Shown here: positions 1 through 11,901 of the stretch, one piece after another | Numbering within the stretch: the first letter of the stretch is position 1 | Layout of the letters: each line of letters begins with the position of its first letter | Notes under the pieces: generated by a model | What the model was told of the DNA's origin: nothing | The model's database searches: none | What the model saw: only the letters and a program-made list of their open reading frames with translations | Position numbers and translations under genes: made by a program | NCBI GenBank assembly: GCA_009761415.1 | Contig: QUOL01000006.1 | Location: 1,116,001 to 1,180,000 of the forward strand | Length of the DNA stretch: 64,000 nt | Reading direction: 5' to 3' | Source of the DNA: Sarcomyxa edulis | Taxonomy: Eukaryota; Basidiomycota; Agaricomycetes; Agaricales; Mycenaceae

Positions 1-346
1 ACTTTTGAGCGCGAACGTATTGGTCGGTCGTCCAGGCGGAAGCAGAATTCCAATTTTCTCCAACGAGCTGCGAAAAAAACGGGTTATTGCGGTTCATTTG
101 AGTGACCGCTTTGCTACTTACGGCTATGAGTTCTTCTTTCGAGTATGCGTTTGGTATGTCGACGTTATGTTCTTGTAGCCATGTCTTCAATTCCTTGTTT
201 GACCAGGAGGCATACTCTGTGCCAGACAGATCAGTTTCAGTTTCAAGTGGCAAAAACAGAGTGTACTCACCGGGATTAGAGCCAAACCAAGACGCTTGTG
301 CGGTTGAAACAGATACCGCAAATAGGAGAAGTATAGACGGACGCAT
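1..346 (-). CDS. ISH1: Ish1/MSC1-type stress response / nuclear envelope protein, 5' part
   Basis: Only the first three exons lie in the window; the gene runs off the left edge. Proposed exons on the minus strand are 346-271, 216-122 and 67-1, with GTGAGT and GTAAGT donors and CAG acceptors. The reading opens with a hydrophobic leader (MRPSILLLFAVSVSTAQA), a likely signal peptide or anchor. It then runs into one Ish1 repeat: YASWSNKELKTWLQEHN, an ELIALV step across intron 2, then NWNSASAWTTDQY. This W/L-rich helical repeat is typical of fungal Ish1/MSC1 proteins, which carry several copies and are linked to the nuclear envelope and stress responses in S. pombe. The number of further repeats cannot be seen. 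The family call is firm; function in this organism is inferred. Confidence 0.85.
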   Translation of the reverse strand, partial: MRPSILLLFAVSVSTAQASWFGSNPGEYTLFLPLETETDLSGTEYASWSNKELKTWLQEHNVDIPNAYSKEELIAVSSKAVTQMNRNNPFFSQLVGENWNSASAWTTDQYVRAQK

Positions 347-397
347 GGCGGCAGTTAGGGAAGAGGAGAAAGACGGATTTCTTTTTTGGTGGCGCGG

Positions 398-404
398 ATT
401 TATA
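398..404 (-). promoter_or_regulatory. TATA box of the Ish1-type gene
   Basis: On the minus strand this reads TATAAAT, about 50 bases upstream of the ATG at 346. A pyrimidine-rich stretch lies between the two. Position and sequence suit a fungal core promoter; this is inference from sequence only. Confidence 0.5.
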
Positions 405-607
405 CTCAACGTCTATGCGCAGTGACGTCACGCGGGCTGGGGTCATGACGCGGGGTAACGTAGATTAGATTAGATCTTGTAAACCAGATAAGATAAGATC
501 CTATTGTACATCGTTACACTTCATTGACTTATACACCGCTAACACGTCTGACACGCAAAGGCATACCGTCCTTGGGTTCTAAAAGCACAGATCAGAGGAG
601 AAGACAC

Positions 608-3026
608 TCAAAGAGCAGCATTTGTGTACGCACTCATCGTTATTGCAGCCGTAGGTTGTGCAACTTGGCCAGCATATGCAGGCTCAAATTCAAAGTTCGC
701 AATCAAGGCCCTAGGAAATGGCATTAGCTTTGCATTGCACGACTTGGAAATTGACGAGAGGCTCACGCTAGAACGGCTTTCATCTCGACAATAGCCATCG
801 TCTTTCCAATACACCCATGCGGGCCCGCGATAAATGAGAGCATAGAAAACGTAGGATTATAAGTCTTCGGGAGATCAAGCCAGCGAGCGGGTTTGAATCT
901 GGAGTAAACTGCACCATGAGCAAATCATACCCACAAGTCACTGCCACGTACTCTTCAGCATCATCTCCCCAAGTCTGTTTCCATGTATTTACGTTGAAGA
1001 TCTATGTATATACCGTCCATAAGCGAACATTAGAACCACCAAATTCGGACACGAACGCACTGGAATGACTACGATTGTCCCCTTTGGCACCAAAACACCA
1101 TCAATGTAATCCGTTTTCGCAGCTTTGCGGGGCGTCATGGGCACTGGGGGCATCACTCTCAGACTCTCCATGCTATGAGGATATACAGAATGAATATAGT
1201 ATCAAGGGCATTAACAATGAGATCTCACATGACGCAGTCAAGAAACTCGAGGCTCTTGAGAGCCCTATAATTGAGCCTTGGGTCGACCGCTAACGCAGGC
1301 CCGACCTCTTCACGAAGTCTCGTTTGAGACGCCTTGTCGTTCGCGAGAAGCCATAATGCCTATGTCGGAAAAGTAGCGGCATCTTCAGTGAAACTATTTG
1401 AGGAAGTGAGAAGGAACACACCCAAGCAAGCCCCGACGCCGTCGTCTCATGTCCGGCACCCAAGAACGTCAACTATACAAATGGTTTATCAGTAAAACGA
1501 CGGCGGTCGAAGATTGAAGATCGAAGAGGACTTACGACTTGATCCATCATCTCCCTATCACTCATCGCATATCCATCCCCTACACCTCCAATCCGCTGCT
1601 TCTCCATATCCATCTTTCTCGCTCTAACAAGTAAACTCATGATATCCCGCTTCGCATCTGTATCAGACAAAGCGATGACACTCTCCTCGATCTTCTCTTT
1701 CAACATCAACGCTGAGATACGTCGGATGCGATACATCGACTCGATGAGTATCGCTGCCGGGGCTGTCTCACGAACAAAAGCAGTAAGTGTACGAACGTCG
1801 CCCGTTGAACTGATATGGGACATACCTAGCAACGGAATCTTCGCCACCCACTTGCTCATTTTATAACCCCAATCCGACTCCATGATGCGAGGTCCAAATG
1901 GGATCAACATCAATAGAGCAAACAGCCCCATGTTCGCCTCTGTCATGGTTGTAAGTCATGAACATTATCAATGAGGTATATCATCAGTCACCGCACCAGA
2001 CTGCTGATTGAGCAGATTCTCATATGCTTCGGCGAGCTCATTATGAGGGTTATGCAACGAATCGGCTTTGTACCCGAATGCTGTCTCGCAGATAATGTCG
2101 AGAGTCACTTTGCTCACTAGGCAGAGCAGGGACGGTATTTAGACAGGTTCAAAGGCATTAACGCGTCCAACATACTCCATTCATACATCAACATCTCGGT
2201 CCCCGTCTGCGGGTCCTTTTCGTTGTCGATTCGTGATCTCATTATGTCGATCAAACTACGAACGCAGACGCATCACCCAACCACACGAAACGGGGAAGAG
2301 AGACGACGCACCCCTCAATCGAATCATAATACATGTCAGTTTCTGGACAAGTCCCATACGCCCCTTGAGCAAGCCAGGCTAGACGAGAAGACGAAAGAGC
2401 GCTCACGAGCCATGAGATTGGGAAGAGAGAACGCCGGATTCATAGCCTTCCTCATCTGCTTATGTTCATCGCCCGTAACAGTCAAAAGACCATGCCCTGT
2501 AATCAAGCCCAGAAGTTTCCGGAGATAGCCAGGCTGTTCAGACCATCACCCTCAATCCTGATTTGGAGAAGTGGCGACGGCAAAGTACGCACTCTTGGAT
2601 ATTCCAGCCAGTCACTAACAAGAATCCTTTGCAATGCCTCTGGCTTCACGAAAGCCAGCCTCTCCATACCAATAGGCCCCGTAACACGCAGCACGGGTCC
2701 GTACTGCTTTATCCACTTCCGGTAGGGGATTCCTGGATTCTCTTTCAGGATGACTGGGTACTGCCCGAGGAGAGGGTTGCCTAGAGGAGGACCAGGAACT
2801 GAGCGAAGGGGAGAAAGAAGGTAGGGATAGAGGATTAATCGATAAAATATGCGATAGATGATGTACGCTGTATTTCGCAAAGAGGATCAAGATATAATTG
2901 TTTTGAGATAGTAGTAAAAGACTTACTGATGATTGCTAGATATACATACGTAGCGCTGAAATGAGCCACAATCGTGTACTTCACCGATGCTGCTACAGTA
3001 GTCATGGATAATGTAGTGAGCGCCAT
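608..3026 (-). CDS. Cytochrome P450 monooxygenase, complete, multi-exon
   Basis: A haem-thiolate monooxygenase, expected to be ER-anchored and to take electrons from NADPH-P450 reductase. The N-terminus (MALTTLSMTTVAASVKY) begins an anchor region and leads to a proline-rich hinge (RSVPGPPLGNPLLG). Next comes a C-helix region (HKQMRKAMNPAFS). The I-helix motif AGHETT lies near 1,430-1,460, the K-helix ExxR (ESLR) at about 1,160, and the haem-binding loop FIAGPHGCIG near 830-860. The usual Arg of the haem loop is His. The last exon ends in TNAAL at 608. About nine short introns with consensus splice sites separate these blocks, and no frame break was found. The substrate is unknown; no biosynthetic partner genes lie next to it. 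It sits tail-to-head with the Ish1-type gene. Confidence 0.9.
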
Positions 3027-3740
3027 GGTGGTAGGAAGATACCTGCGGACACTGATTGTCAGTCATATAAATAGTGAACCCTGACCGCAGTGAGAACAAA
3101 TGATGAAGTTTTGTTTCCTGTCCAAAAGTGTGTGTTGATGATCGTGTTTCGACACCAAATATGACTAAAAGAGCCCGAGAAACCAGAACATATCATTTTG
3201 ACCTACAGTACACAGTGCAGGAGCAATTTCTGATAAGGAGGTAATCAATCATCCAAAGTGTCATCTCTTGTATATCTAATAATGAAGGTTAGAAAATGTT
3301 CACGAGATGCGAGATAGATAACTGGCGTACGCTTTCAAACGCTCTGTCTCCGCTAGTCCCACAAAAGTAGGGATGTTTGTCTGTTTTGCGGCAGGGGGGA
3401 CAAACACCTATATCTCCTTCGAGCGAATTCAAGCCGATATCAATTGTAGGCATGATTTGGAGGTGGAAAAATTGAAAGTCAATTGAAAGTAATGAAATGT
3501 TATCATGTCCCAATCAGATGACGAAAGTCGCCGACTGAAGTGCTTCAGTTCTTCACCTCCCCATCCTCGATAGATACAATGATGACAACATACGAGAGCA
3601 CCAAACGAGTGAGTTCTGTGCGAATGCACCACTCAACGACTAGTCAACCCATCGTATGTGGCACGTTTTATGACTTTTCGGATAGTTCCACTGGACAACA
3701 ATGATGTGAAGATTAGATATAGGTGAGTAAGCCACGACTA
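3027..3740. other. Intergenic, P450 upstream region
   Basis: No convincing gene. Short open frames on both strands lack family similarity or consistent splicing. It should hold the P450 promoter. Confidence 0.5.
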
Positions 3741-4897
3741 TTAGAACTTACAATGAATGGATACCGTAGACCTATCTTCGTTCTCTATACGATGAAGAAA
3801 TGGGACGCTATAAGCATGGCATATTCTACGCCAGAGGTCGACATCTCCAAAATCGAGATGCCTTGGAGTGTTCCAAGAGCTCTGAGTTATGTCGATTTGG
3901 GATATTACACGCGAAGTACGGTGAAGAACGGAAGAAACGAATTTCCACAGGTCAATCTCGAAGGCTTCGTGTGTGGCGTCTTGAATAATCACGAGGGTGC
4001 GTAGTGTGGAGGGGAGGCGAGACAAACTGAAATCCTCGGGTGCGAGGTGAACCTTTCCTACAATCGACAGCTTGCTGAGAGACGTCATATACGTGCAGTG
4101 ATTTTCTGCGAATAGCGATGGGACACCGGAGACGTATAGCGACTCAATTGCAGAGGGATACGCTGGTGCTTGTTGCATATTTAGAAGCGAGACTTCTTCT
4201 CTAGCACAATCGACGCGTGATTCACGCACAAATTGTCCACATAGCGCGACGGCCCGTTCCAAGCTATAAGAAGGATCTCGAATACGATCGAAGATTCAAA
4301 GACTCCGAAGATGAGGAGGTAGCGTAGTAAATCTTTTGTCCGCGAAGCAGGAATCGGCATCAGAGTGATAGAGGAACAGAGTCCGGAGCATACGGAATGG
4401 TCTCAGAGTTTCCTCGAACAGATAGTCAGAAAACGCAAGTGTCGTGATATTGGAAGGTGGAATTATGTCTGAGAAGCTTTTCAAGTCTGCGGCGAAGAGT
4501 GTATGTTCGTGCATATGGCGAAGAATACGATAACATCCCAGTCGAAGCGACATGGTTCATGATTGTACCGGAAAGTAACCCGTCGTACGAAGAGAGCAAG
4601 CTCGGGGCGTTGATTCAGTGTGCGCATGAAAGAGGATAGACTGCTTTCAGGGAATTCCTGAGATCTATCGTTTGTACACAGATTGACATCGTGATATAAA
4701 ACCCTCTCGATGGCGTTATGCACGAACGAGCATACTTGGGAAAGTTGCCAGACTGCGGAAGGACGGGATATGTGGTCCATGGAGAAGAAGGCTGCGGCTG
4801 CATCCCAGTCGAAGTGCTGGTCTACGAGATGCTCTGCGATAGCCTCAATAAGCTCCGCGGGTAGTTGAAGAAATCCAGATGATGGGGAGTATGAACG
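3741..4897 (-). pseudogene. F-box/LRR-like protein gene, broken
   Basis: The minus strand begins with an F-box-like helix, FLQLPAELIEAIAEHL, at about 4,873-4,826. It continues with a region like SVWQLSQVCSFVHNAIERVLY and then leucine-rich segments (TLPPHLRSL, SLSKLSIVG). This matches the large Agaricomycete families that pair an N-terminal F-box with degenerate LRRs and act as substrate adaptors for SCF ubiquitin ligases. Three faults suggest it is dead. There is no in-frame ATG before the F-box; a TAA sits at 4,898-4,900 and no usable acceptor follows it. A frame change is needed near 4,550, where the leucine-rich part continues in another frame. An in-frame TGA at 4,296-4,298 cuts the downstream part. 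An undetected intron could explain one fault but hardly all three. Confidence 0.6.
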
Positions 4898-5339
4898 TTA
4901 ACACTAGTACTCAGAATTCAGTTCAATGCACTCGTGAATGTAGCTTACTTACGGCCTTCCATGGCGATGATTAGCTGGATAGCGATACTCTAGAGTTCAT
5001 CCAGGGTGTTTTACGTCGCGCAAGAGAGAGACAGAGATCGTTTTGGGAAGAGTCGAATAGGATTCGGGCTCGACTCGCAAAGTGACAGTCCTTAACGTTC
5101 AAGCGTGAGAATGCCAGACTGCCCGTCGATCGTCCTCCTCCTCAAGGCCTCACTAGAGACCAGTACTAGTTCTTTGAGATACTCGATAAATTATATACGA
5201 TATACATAGAAATATAATACAGTCTTGGTAGTACAAAGTTCAATGAAATGAAAGAAGACCAGTACTCAAGACTCAAGATGTCTAGCGCACAACTAGCGCG
5301 ACTGAAAGAGATTCTGAATGAACATGGTGAGTCAAGGAC
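4898..5339. other. Intergenic, nothing recognised
   Basis: AT-rich centre (5,190-5,220). A short plus-strand frame from an ATG at 5,272 runs straight into a GTGAGT, but no second exon follows, so I do not call a gene. Confidence 0.4.
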
Positions 5340-7429
5340 CTAAGAAAATAGTTCATCACTCACAGGCTTGGGCACCCAGATCGGTTGGCAGGAAACACGG
5401 CTTGGATCCACGATGTAATTCTGCAATACATCCCATCCCTCCGGCATATCCCAGACCACCTCTTCACCTAACTGATACGGGCAAACGTAAATGAAATTGA
5501 CTCGAGTTGTTACCTGCGGTGGGGCCTCCAGCCCATAGTCAAGACGTCGTTTCTTGGTAGCTCGAGCTTCAGCTTCGACTTCAAGTGGAGTAATAGTGCC
5601 AAGATCCGGGTACTTTCGCGTTAGTTGTCCCGACTCGACTTGCAGCACAACGATGTCCAAAAGGCGTTGGATCGTATCGTATCCACGGGCGGAGCCACCA
5701 GATTGTACCAAGGAGGTTGTTGTTTTCAAGAGCGTGAGGGTGATGCAGATTTGATCTTCCGAAACCAAAGGTTTGGTGACTTCGACGAAAAAACCGTCGA
5801 ACAATTCATCGTCCGAGTCAGCGGCATCCAGGACATAGTACGCATGTGTGTATAAAGGTCCTGGATTTTCCAAGAAGTCGTAGATGTTGATGATCCTGAA
5901 CGTCCTTGTTGGATATGGATTGGACGATGCAGGGGATGAATTTTGTGGTAGAGTTGCTGTGAACTTGTGCGCTTTCAAGGAAGAATTTGATGTCTCCAAT
6001 GACATCTCGACTCGAGGTAGAGTGTTGGGCTCGCTCCGGCACATCATACGATGAGCAAACATTCCAAAAGTCCAACTCGCTAAGGCAGAGGGTCCCGGGT
6101 CATGGTGATATACGCAAAACAAGTCTTGAATCCTTTTCTCCTCGAGCATAACCATGAATTCCATAACGCTCTGGGCAATTCGAACCGACCTGAAGCGGAC
6201 GGAAAAATTGTCGTCGAGTACGGTCAGGTGCTGGTCCCGAACGAACAGACGCGAGACCGCTAAGACGGTATCGGAAAGTTCAGAGTTCATCGTGTACATT
6301 TCTTCGTTTCCGAGTATTGTCCCGAGCTGGGCCAGCGATGCCTTGGTGACTCTATGTATTTCCACGTGCCTCTTTTTCACGTTGCACGGAAAGTAGATGG
6401 CTCGTACAACATCTCGAGCGGATGAACCCCATTCTGTGATGGCGTCATCTACAAGGGCTTGTATGACGTCGTCTATGTCGGCCAATGGCCGCCCACGTAG
6501 AGATAAACGGGTAGACAAGTCGAAAGCCTTTTTGATAGTAAGCGAGATCTGAGAGCGCGCCAGTCCATTTGCCGCCGTTACCGTTCCCGGTTGAGGAAAG
6601 AGCGCACAGAGAAGTGCTTCCCGTAGCTCATCGTAATCAGAATTCAACTTGATGCTAGTAAAATAATGTCGTCAGCTTCGACCACACCAATGGTAGTTTG
6701 ACCGCACAACACATACACGTTGATGAGCTCTTCTCTAGTCCTCAGGGGCATAATAAACCTTAAACAAGTCATATTTCGCTCCTTGACCCAGTACCTGAAG
6801 TGTTCGGTCTGAAGAGAAGAAGCCTGGACAGGAAACAAGCTACGGTGGACAATGACATGCGACGGTTCAGCTTCCGTATCATTCAACGACCAAACAACAC
6901 CGGCGGGGATAGTGCCGACAGAGAGATCACTGGGTTCGTAGACGTGCCCTTGATAGAATAGCATCGTTTGACCCTGGCTAGTGAACAACACATCCGTCTT
7001 GTGCATGAGGAGACGGATGAGGAAGTACAGCATGAAAAAACTTTTTCCTATAAAGTCAAACTCTTTAGTTTTTTTGCTGAGATTACGACATATATGAAAC
7101 CCAACACGCACCCGTGCTTGGCTGTCCCACCACAAGTGCTCCACCGGCAGGCCTACACTTCTGCCAGTCCACAATCCGTTGGTAGAGCAGTGGGTATTCA
7201 TCTAAAACGAGGAGTCGATGTGTTTCTCCGAGTTGAGTACCAATGGCGGTGCTTCCCAAATCGTCTTTCTCGATAGCTTGTTTGCCCCACCAGAGCGTAC
7301 ATAGATCTTCCCAGTTAGACCCATGTGGCACATGCCAGTAAGCATCGAATCCTTAAGTCAGAGTGAGTAACTTGTAAAACATTCGAGAAAAGGCGGGCAC
7401 TTGCCGTGTTTTGGTGGGTTTTGCGACAT
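5340..7429 (-). CDS. Crinkler-like P-loop protein, 636 residues
   Basis: Four exons give an unbroken frame: 7429-7405, 7351-7112, 7047-6717 and 6654-5340. The protein starts MSQNPPKHGFDAYWHVP. A tryptophan-rich segment (WEDLCTLWWGKQAIEKDD) follows, then a Walker A motif, GQPSTGKS, split by intron 2 between G and K. A leucine-rich P-loop follow-on (LIRLLMHKTDVLF) comes next. The long C-terminal part has no motif I recognise. This architecture recalls the Crinkler/RHS-like NTPase-plus-effector-domain families expanded in Agaricomycetes; the family link is by overall pattern and is uncertain. Intron 1 has a GC donor (GCAAGT) instead of GT, supported by exact frame restoration. A degraded paralogue lies at 14,014-14,828. 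No nuclease or kinase catalytic residues were identified. Confidence 0.75.
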
Positions 7430-7951
7430 TTGCTATGCAAGGTGAGTTTGCAGACGTCGATGTCGAAGACAGTGACCGCTGAACGTTGAATGTTATACTC
7501 CTATAAATGGAATCTAAAGGAGATGCAAAGCAACATCCAACAACCGCCCACAAGATCGTGTCACGGTCAACGTCACGTTGAAGTCCGTCGATAATTACTC
7601 GAAGAATCAAGATTGCTCTGAGCAGCATTTCTCATCAACCATAAACGCGTAACGATACACGTACGATCAAGTACTTCCCAATCCGCATTGCAACTGAAAT
7701 ATCATAACGCCACGCCACGCCACGCCACACCCACCGAACTCGGTTGGGGTGTAAGAAGGGAAGGTGAAGAGGTGTATGAATCCGATTCTCGGGAGAGGGT
7801 GACGTCGAGTAAATGATAATCACCGACAATAACTCGAAAGGTTTTGCACTCAACGATTCTGTCGACGATCACGCTCCAGATCTAAGGCATGCCCGAAAGA
7901 AAGAGAACGCATCATTCTTGGCCTACAATACAACAAAGATCAAGCAACTAA
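7430..7951. other. Intergenic between Crinkler-like gene and IMP dehydrogenase
   Basis: No gene seen. A short CCACG direct repeat (about four copies) lies near 7,710-7,730. Confidence 0.4.
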
Positions 7952-9914
7952 TCAAGCAAAGAGCCGCTTCGTATACCTAGCAAGAAAACCACAATCAGCA
8001 AAACATTCAATAACCAAGAGAAAGGAAGGAATAGACTCACGAATTCAACCCATGCACACCTCCCTCAACCTGCGCACTAGCCGTCCTCAGCTCAAACCTA
8101 ATCCGACCCTGCTTGACCCCCTCCCTCAACTCCGTAACACTCCTAACCCCCAGATCCTGGAAACTATGCTGAACGCCAACATGCAGATACGGCAAAAACT
8201 TCTTCACACTTCCCTTATCCTGCACATCCCCACTAACACCCTGCGCGACCTTCACAGCACTGCTCTCCGAGAAATACCTCGAAGTCGCCGCATTCTCAAC
8301 CTCGACCTCATCTCCAACCCCACCCTTGCCTTTGCCCTTACCCGACTTCCCCTGCTCCATCGCCTCCAAACTCCCCATACCCCTATACGCCTTGACACGC
8401 TTCCCCTCATGATAGAAATACTCCCCCGGAGCCTCCTCCGTCCCCGCCAACAACCCACCCATCATCACAGCCCCAGCACCCAACGCCAATGCCTTCACAA
8501 TATGCCCCACATTCCCTACCCCTCCATCAGCAATAACCGGCACACCAAACTTGTTCGCAAACTCCGCTACAGCATACACCGCAGTCGCCTGTGGGCGACC
8601 CACCGCCATCACTTCTTGCGTGATACAGATCGACCCGGAACCCATACCGATACGCAGCGCGTCGGCGCCGGCGGCTATGAGTGAGGCGGCTTGTTCGCGC
8701 GTGACGACGTTTCCTGCGACGACTTCTAGTTTGGGGTACGTCGCTTTTATATACTGGATCATCTCGATTTGGAAAATCGAGTTTCCCTGGGAGGAATCTA
8801 GGATGACGATATCGAGACCGGCTTCGACGAGGAGAGCGAGGCGATCACGGTCAGATGGTCGGGTGCCGACGGCTGCTGCTGCGTAGAGTTGTTTGCTTTT
8901 GGGGTTTTTGGAAGCGAGGGGGTAGTTTTGGTTTTTTAGGAGATCGGAACGAGCGAGGAGGCAGACGAGTCGGCCTTCTTTGTCGATGATGGGGAGTTTA
9001 CCCTTTTTGGAGTCTCGGAGGATGTTGTTGGCTTCACTGAGTGTGACGCCGATGGGGGCGGTGACCAGGGTGGTGGTCATGACAGTCGAAAGTGCGGCCG
9101 ATGTGTTCTGGAATTGGACATCCCGAGAAGTGACGATACCGACGAGTTTACCGCCAAGTAAACCGGTATCTGGTAGCATGAACATGGTCAGTCAAATTCA
9201 TATCCACGGAACACGAGGAACGAAAAAAGAAGACAGAAAAGAAATGTTCAGAGATAGCATAAAAAGTTATCCGCAAATCACGCATGCGAACACGCGTTTG
9301 CTCGGCAGAACGAAGGTTATGTAGAATATGTCTCATCATTGTATCGACGGGGAACCAACCAACCGAACAAGAAGAAAAATGAAGCTAACCTGTGATAGGA
9401 ATTCCGCAGAACCCAAGCCTGGATTTGATATCCAAAACGTCCTCCACGAGGTGGGTAGGCGATAACACGACAGGATCCGTAATGAACCCATTCTCGTGCC
9501 TCTTGACAGCCCGAATCATAGCAGCTTGTGCTTCCGGAGTTTGGTTATGGTGAATAACGCCGATACCGCCTAGGAGCTATAACGGAGATGGAGATATAGG
9601 TGGATTCGACAGAGGTGTGTAAGTGGGTGCATTCTCACCGCCATAGCAATGGCCATTTCACCCTCCGTAACAGTATCCATAGGACTACTCATAAACGGCG
9701 TCTTCAGCACAACATTGCGAGTGACGTGGCTTTCAGTCAAGACGTCCGATGCGGGAAAGTCGATTTTTCCGGGTAAGAGGAGGAAATCGTTGTAGGTGAG
9801 ACCGCCGTGGACGGTCGAGTCCATGAGTTGTTGGACGGAGAGGCCATCAGGGGATTTGTAGGATTTGAGGTGCTCGAGAGCGGTGGTGGGGTCGAGGTAT
9901 TGTTGTGCAGGCAT
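7952..9914 (-). CDS. IMPDH: Inosine-5'-monophosphate dehydrogenase, 538 residues
   Basis: Catalyses NAD-dependent oxidation of IMP to XMP, the committed step of guanine nucleotide synthesis in the cytosol. Exons 9914-9639, 9576-9390, 9169-8041 and 7976-7952 join in frame. The N-terminus ([21 protein letters not shown]) and the substrate region ([11 protein letters not shown]) are standard. CBS-type regulatory modules follow ([37 protein letters not shown]). The catalytic cysteine lies in [11 protein letters not shown]. The phosphate site ([16 protein letters not shown]) and the flap ([12 protein letters not shown]) are present. A Gly/Lys-rich stretch interrupts the flap before SRYFSES. A tiny last exon supplies the usual C-terminus (LNSYTKRLFA); reading through its donor would give an early stop at 8,037. 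An in-frame ATG at 9,983 would add 23 residues; I prefer 9,914 because the family normally starts close to the ALEHLKSY segment. Confidence 0.95.
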
Positions 9915-10108
9915 GAAAGGGCAGGATGCCAGATTTTGATCGTAAAATTTTCTGCCTTTTATGAGAATCGGGGGCACAGCCACTGATGACTGTTTTGGGT
10001 ATGTAATGTACCTCGGTCTGGGCTCTGACTCAACCCACTCAGCCTGAGGATGGTAATACGGATATCATTATTATACAGGTATGCAGCAATACACAGAGAC
10101 GTTCACAC

Positions 10109-11684
10109 TCAAGACTTGGAGAAGAAGCCCGTAATTTTAGATCCACTTGGTCCTTCCATCTTCGTTGGCGACGATTTTTCCTAGTGAAAGCACATTGACA
10201 TAAGTACGACACACGGCATGAGCATCATGCATGTTTTATTACCTTTCGAGGTTTAGATGGGGATGCCTAGTTATCAAGTTAGTAAGACTGCCCATCACAT
10301 GAACGCACTCTTGCTTACCTTCGACTTTGACTTGGCGGGGCTCACGGAGGGGGAATGTACATGCTTAAACGATATCAACATGACTATCGTTTCCTCATGA
10401 AGCAAGAAATGACATACGATTTTAGCCTTTGAGTCGTCAATGACCACTACGTCGTCGTCACTGTCGACCTTTGCTTTCTTCGCTTCGGGAGGATTGTCAA
10501 GAGTCAGATCGATAATTTCCTTCGAATTCGAAGGAGATGCGCTTCGACTGCGTTTGCGTCGAACCGACGTAGGCTTAGGCTTAGGCTTAGGCGTAGATGT
10601 AGTCCCAGTCCCAGTCCCAGACGTAGACGTTTGTTGCCTCTGCTTCTGCTTCGAAAACATGGCTTGAATACCATCCTTCCTACTACTTATCGGCTCGATG
10701 AACGTCGACGACTCCGTCCCCACTTTCCCTACTTCTTTTGGCACTTGGTAACTACACACCCTAGGTCAGCCCGCGTCCGTGTACAACATACACGAAGATG
10801 TAATCAAAAAGCGAGGGAGGAGACACGCACCAATCAAGAGGAGACGACAAGTCATGATACGGGCGTACCAATTTCGTAAGCTCCGGAGTCCACGACTGAG
10901 GCGTAGTATCGAGCCAGGTGTTCAGAGCATCAGAGGACGATAATATAACGGGTTGTCGATCATGTAACCACGTAAAATCCTTGTTCGCAGCGGTTGTCAC
11001 AATCGTGAACGTCCACAGAGGTTCAGTTGTACCTGTATCGAATTTACTAAGTAACACGGGAACTTGGCTATCAGTTGGTGACGCGATGCACATACCTTCA
11101 AGAACGACTGAATCATACAACCCAGCCAATAACATCATCTTACCCTTCTTATGTTTCGTGAAATGGGGTAGTTTGTCTTTTCCTTTCGTCAGCCATTCGT
11201 AGTATCTACGTCAAGTCAGCCTTGAAGCAAGCCGCGCTGCACCAAGAAATGAAGAGACTCACCCTTCACAAACGACCACACACCGTTTCCTCCCTCTAAG
11301 ACTAGCCCACATACCACCACCTTCAACGACATTCTCCGCACGAGCGTTCGTAGTATTCAGCGTCTTGTCTTCATATTTAAACCAATGGGGGACTAGACCC
11401 CATTTCATGGTATGCAGTTGCGATGCCTCTGATGTCCCGCTGCTGCTAGAAGAATTCGAGTCTCGACGACGAATGACAGGGGCCTGAGACCGCGGAGCAA
11501 TGTTATGTCGCGGTACAAAAGCGTCTTGATTTACCCAGTCATCGTCGAGGTGTATATCGGGGTAGTCGTTATGGATGTTTTCCTGGATATCGTGGTGCTA
11601 GATTGACAATAATAAGATCTAGAGCTCTGTATGTTGTGTTGTGGTATACTTTACCGACAGACCCAGAGAGTATCGACCGCACAT
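10109..11684 (-). CDS. HMCES: SRAP domain protein, HMCES/YedK family
   Basis: HMCES-type proteins form a thiazolidine crosslink between Cys2 and abasic sites in single-stranded DNA at replication forks. The start MCGRYSLGL places the catalytic Cys at position 2, next to the first intron (GTAAAG donor). Further signature blocks follow in order: PRHNIAPRSQAPV, MKWGLVPHW, TTNARAE, RCVVVCEGYYEWL (across an intron), LLAGLYDSV and LWTFTIVTTAANKDF, then HDRQPVIL. The tail is low-complexity and basic/acidic, with two PCNA-binding-like segments: GIQAMFSKQ near 10,680, and the extreme C-terminus KITGFFSKS ending at 10,109. At least six introns are inferred. One of them, of 3n length after VVLEG, stays open if unspliced. 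The gene is divergent from the TFIID-type gene at 11,902. Confidence 0.92.
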
Positions 11685-11901
11685 CCCAGCCAGTGACGAG
11701 TGACTGACTTGGCGTGAATAAAGTACTGAACAACTTGGACAGCACGCGACGCGTCTGTAGTCACGCCGACGTGCTTGTTCTTGTTTACATTGTGGCGCAA
11801 ACCTCGAAGCCAACCCCCACGACATCCAAATCCACAAACTGCCACTACAAGTAGTCCAACGCTAATTTCAGTGCTCCCAGTGCTCCCACTACTCGCGCAG
11901 C
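11685..11901. promoter_or_regulatory. Shared divergent promoter, HMCES / TFIID-type gene
   Basis: Only 217 bases separate the ATG of the SRAP gene (11,684, minus) from that of the histone-fold gene (11,902, plus), so both promoters must lie here. No TATA box is obvious on either side. Confidence 0.6.

Noticed and set aside
5272..5330. Short plus-strand first exon ending in GTGAGT
   Set aside because: No matching downstream exon; the following DNA is the 3' end of the minus-strand Crinkler-like gene.
8052..8684. 210-residue plus-strand open frame
   Set aside because: Antisense shadow of the IMP dehydrogenase gene; composition follows the opposite strand's codon bias.
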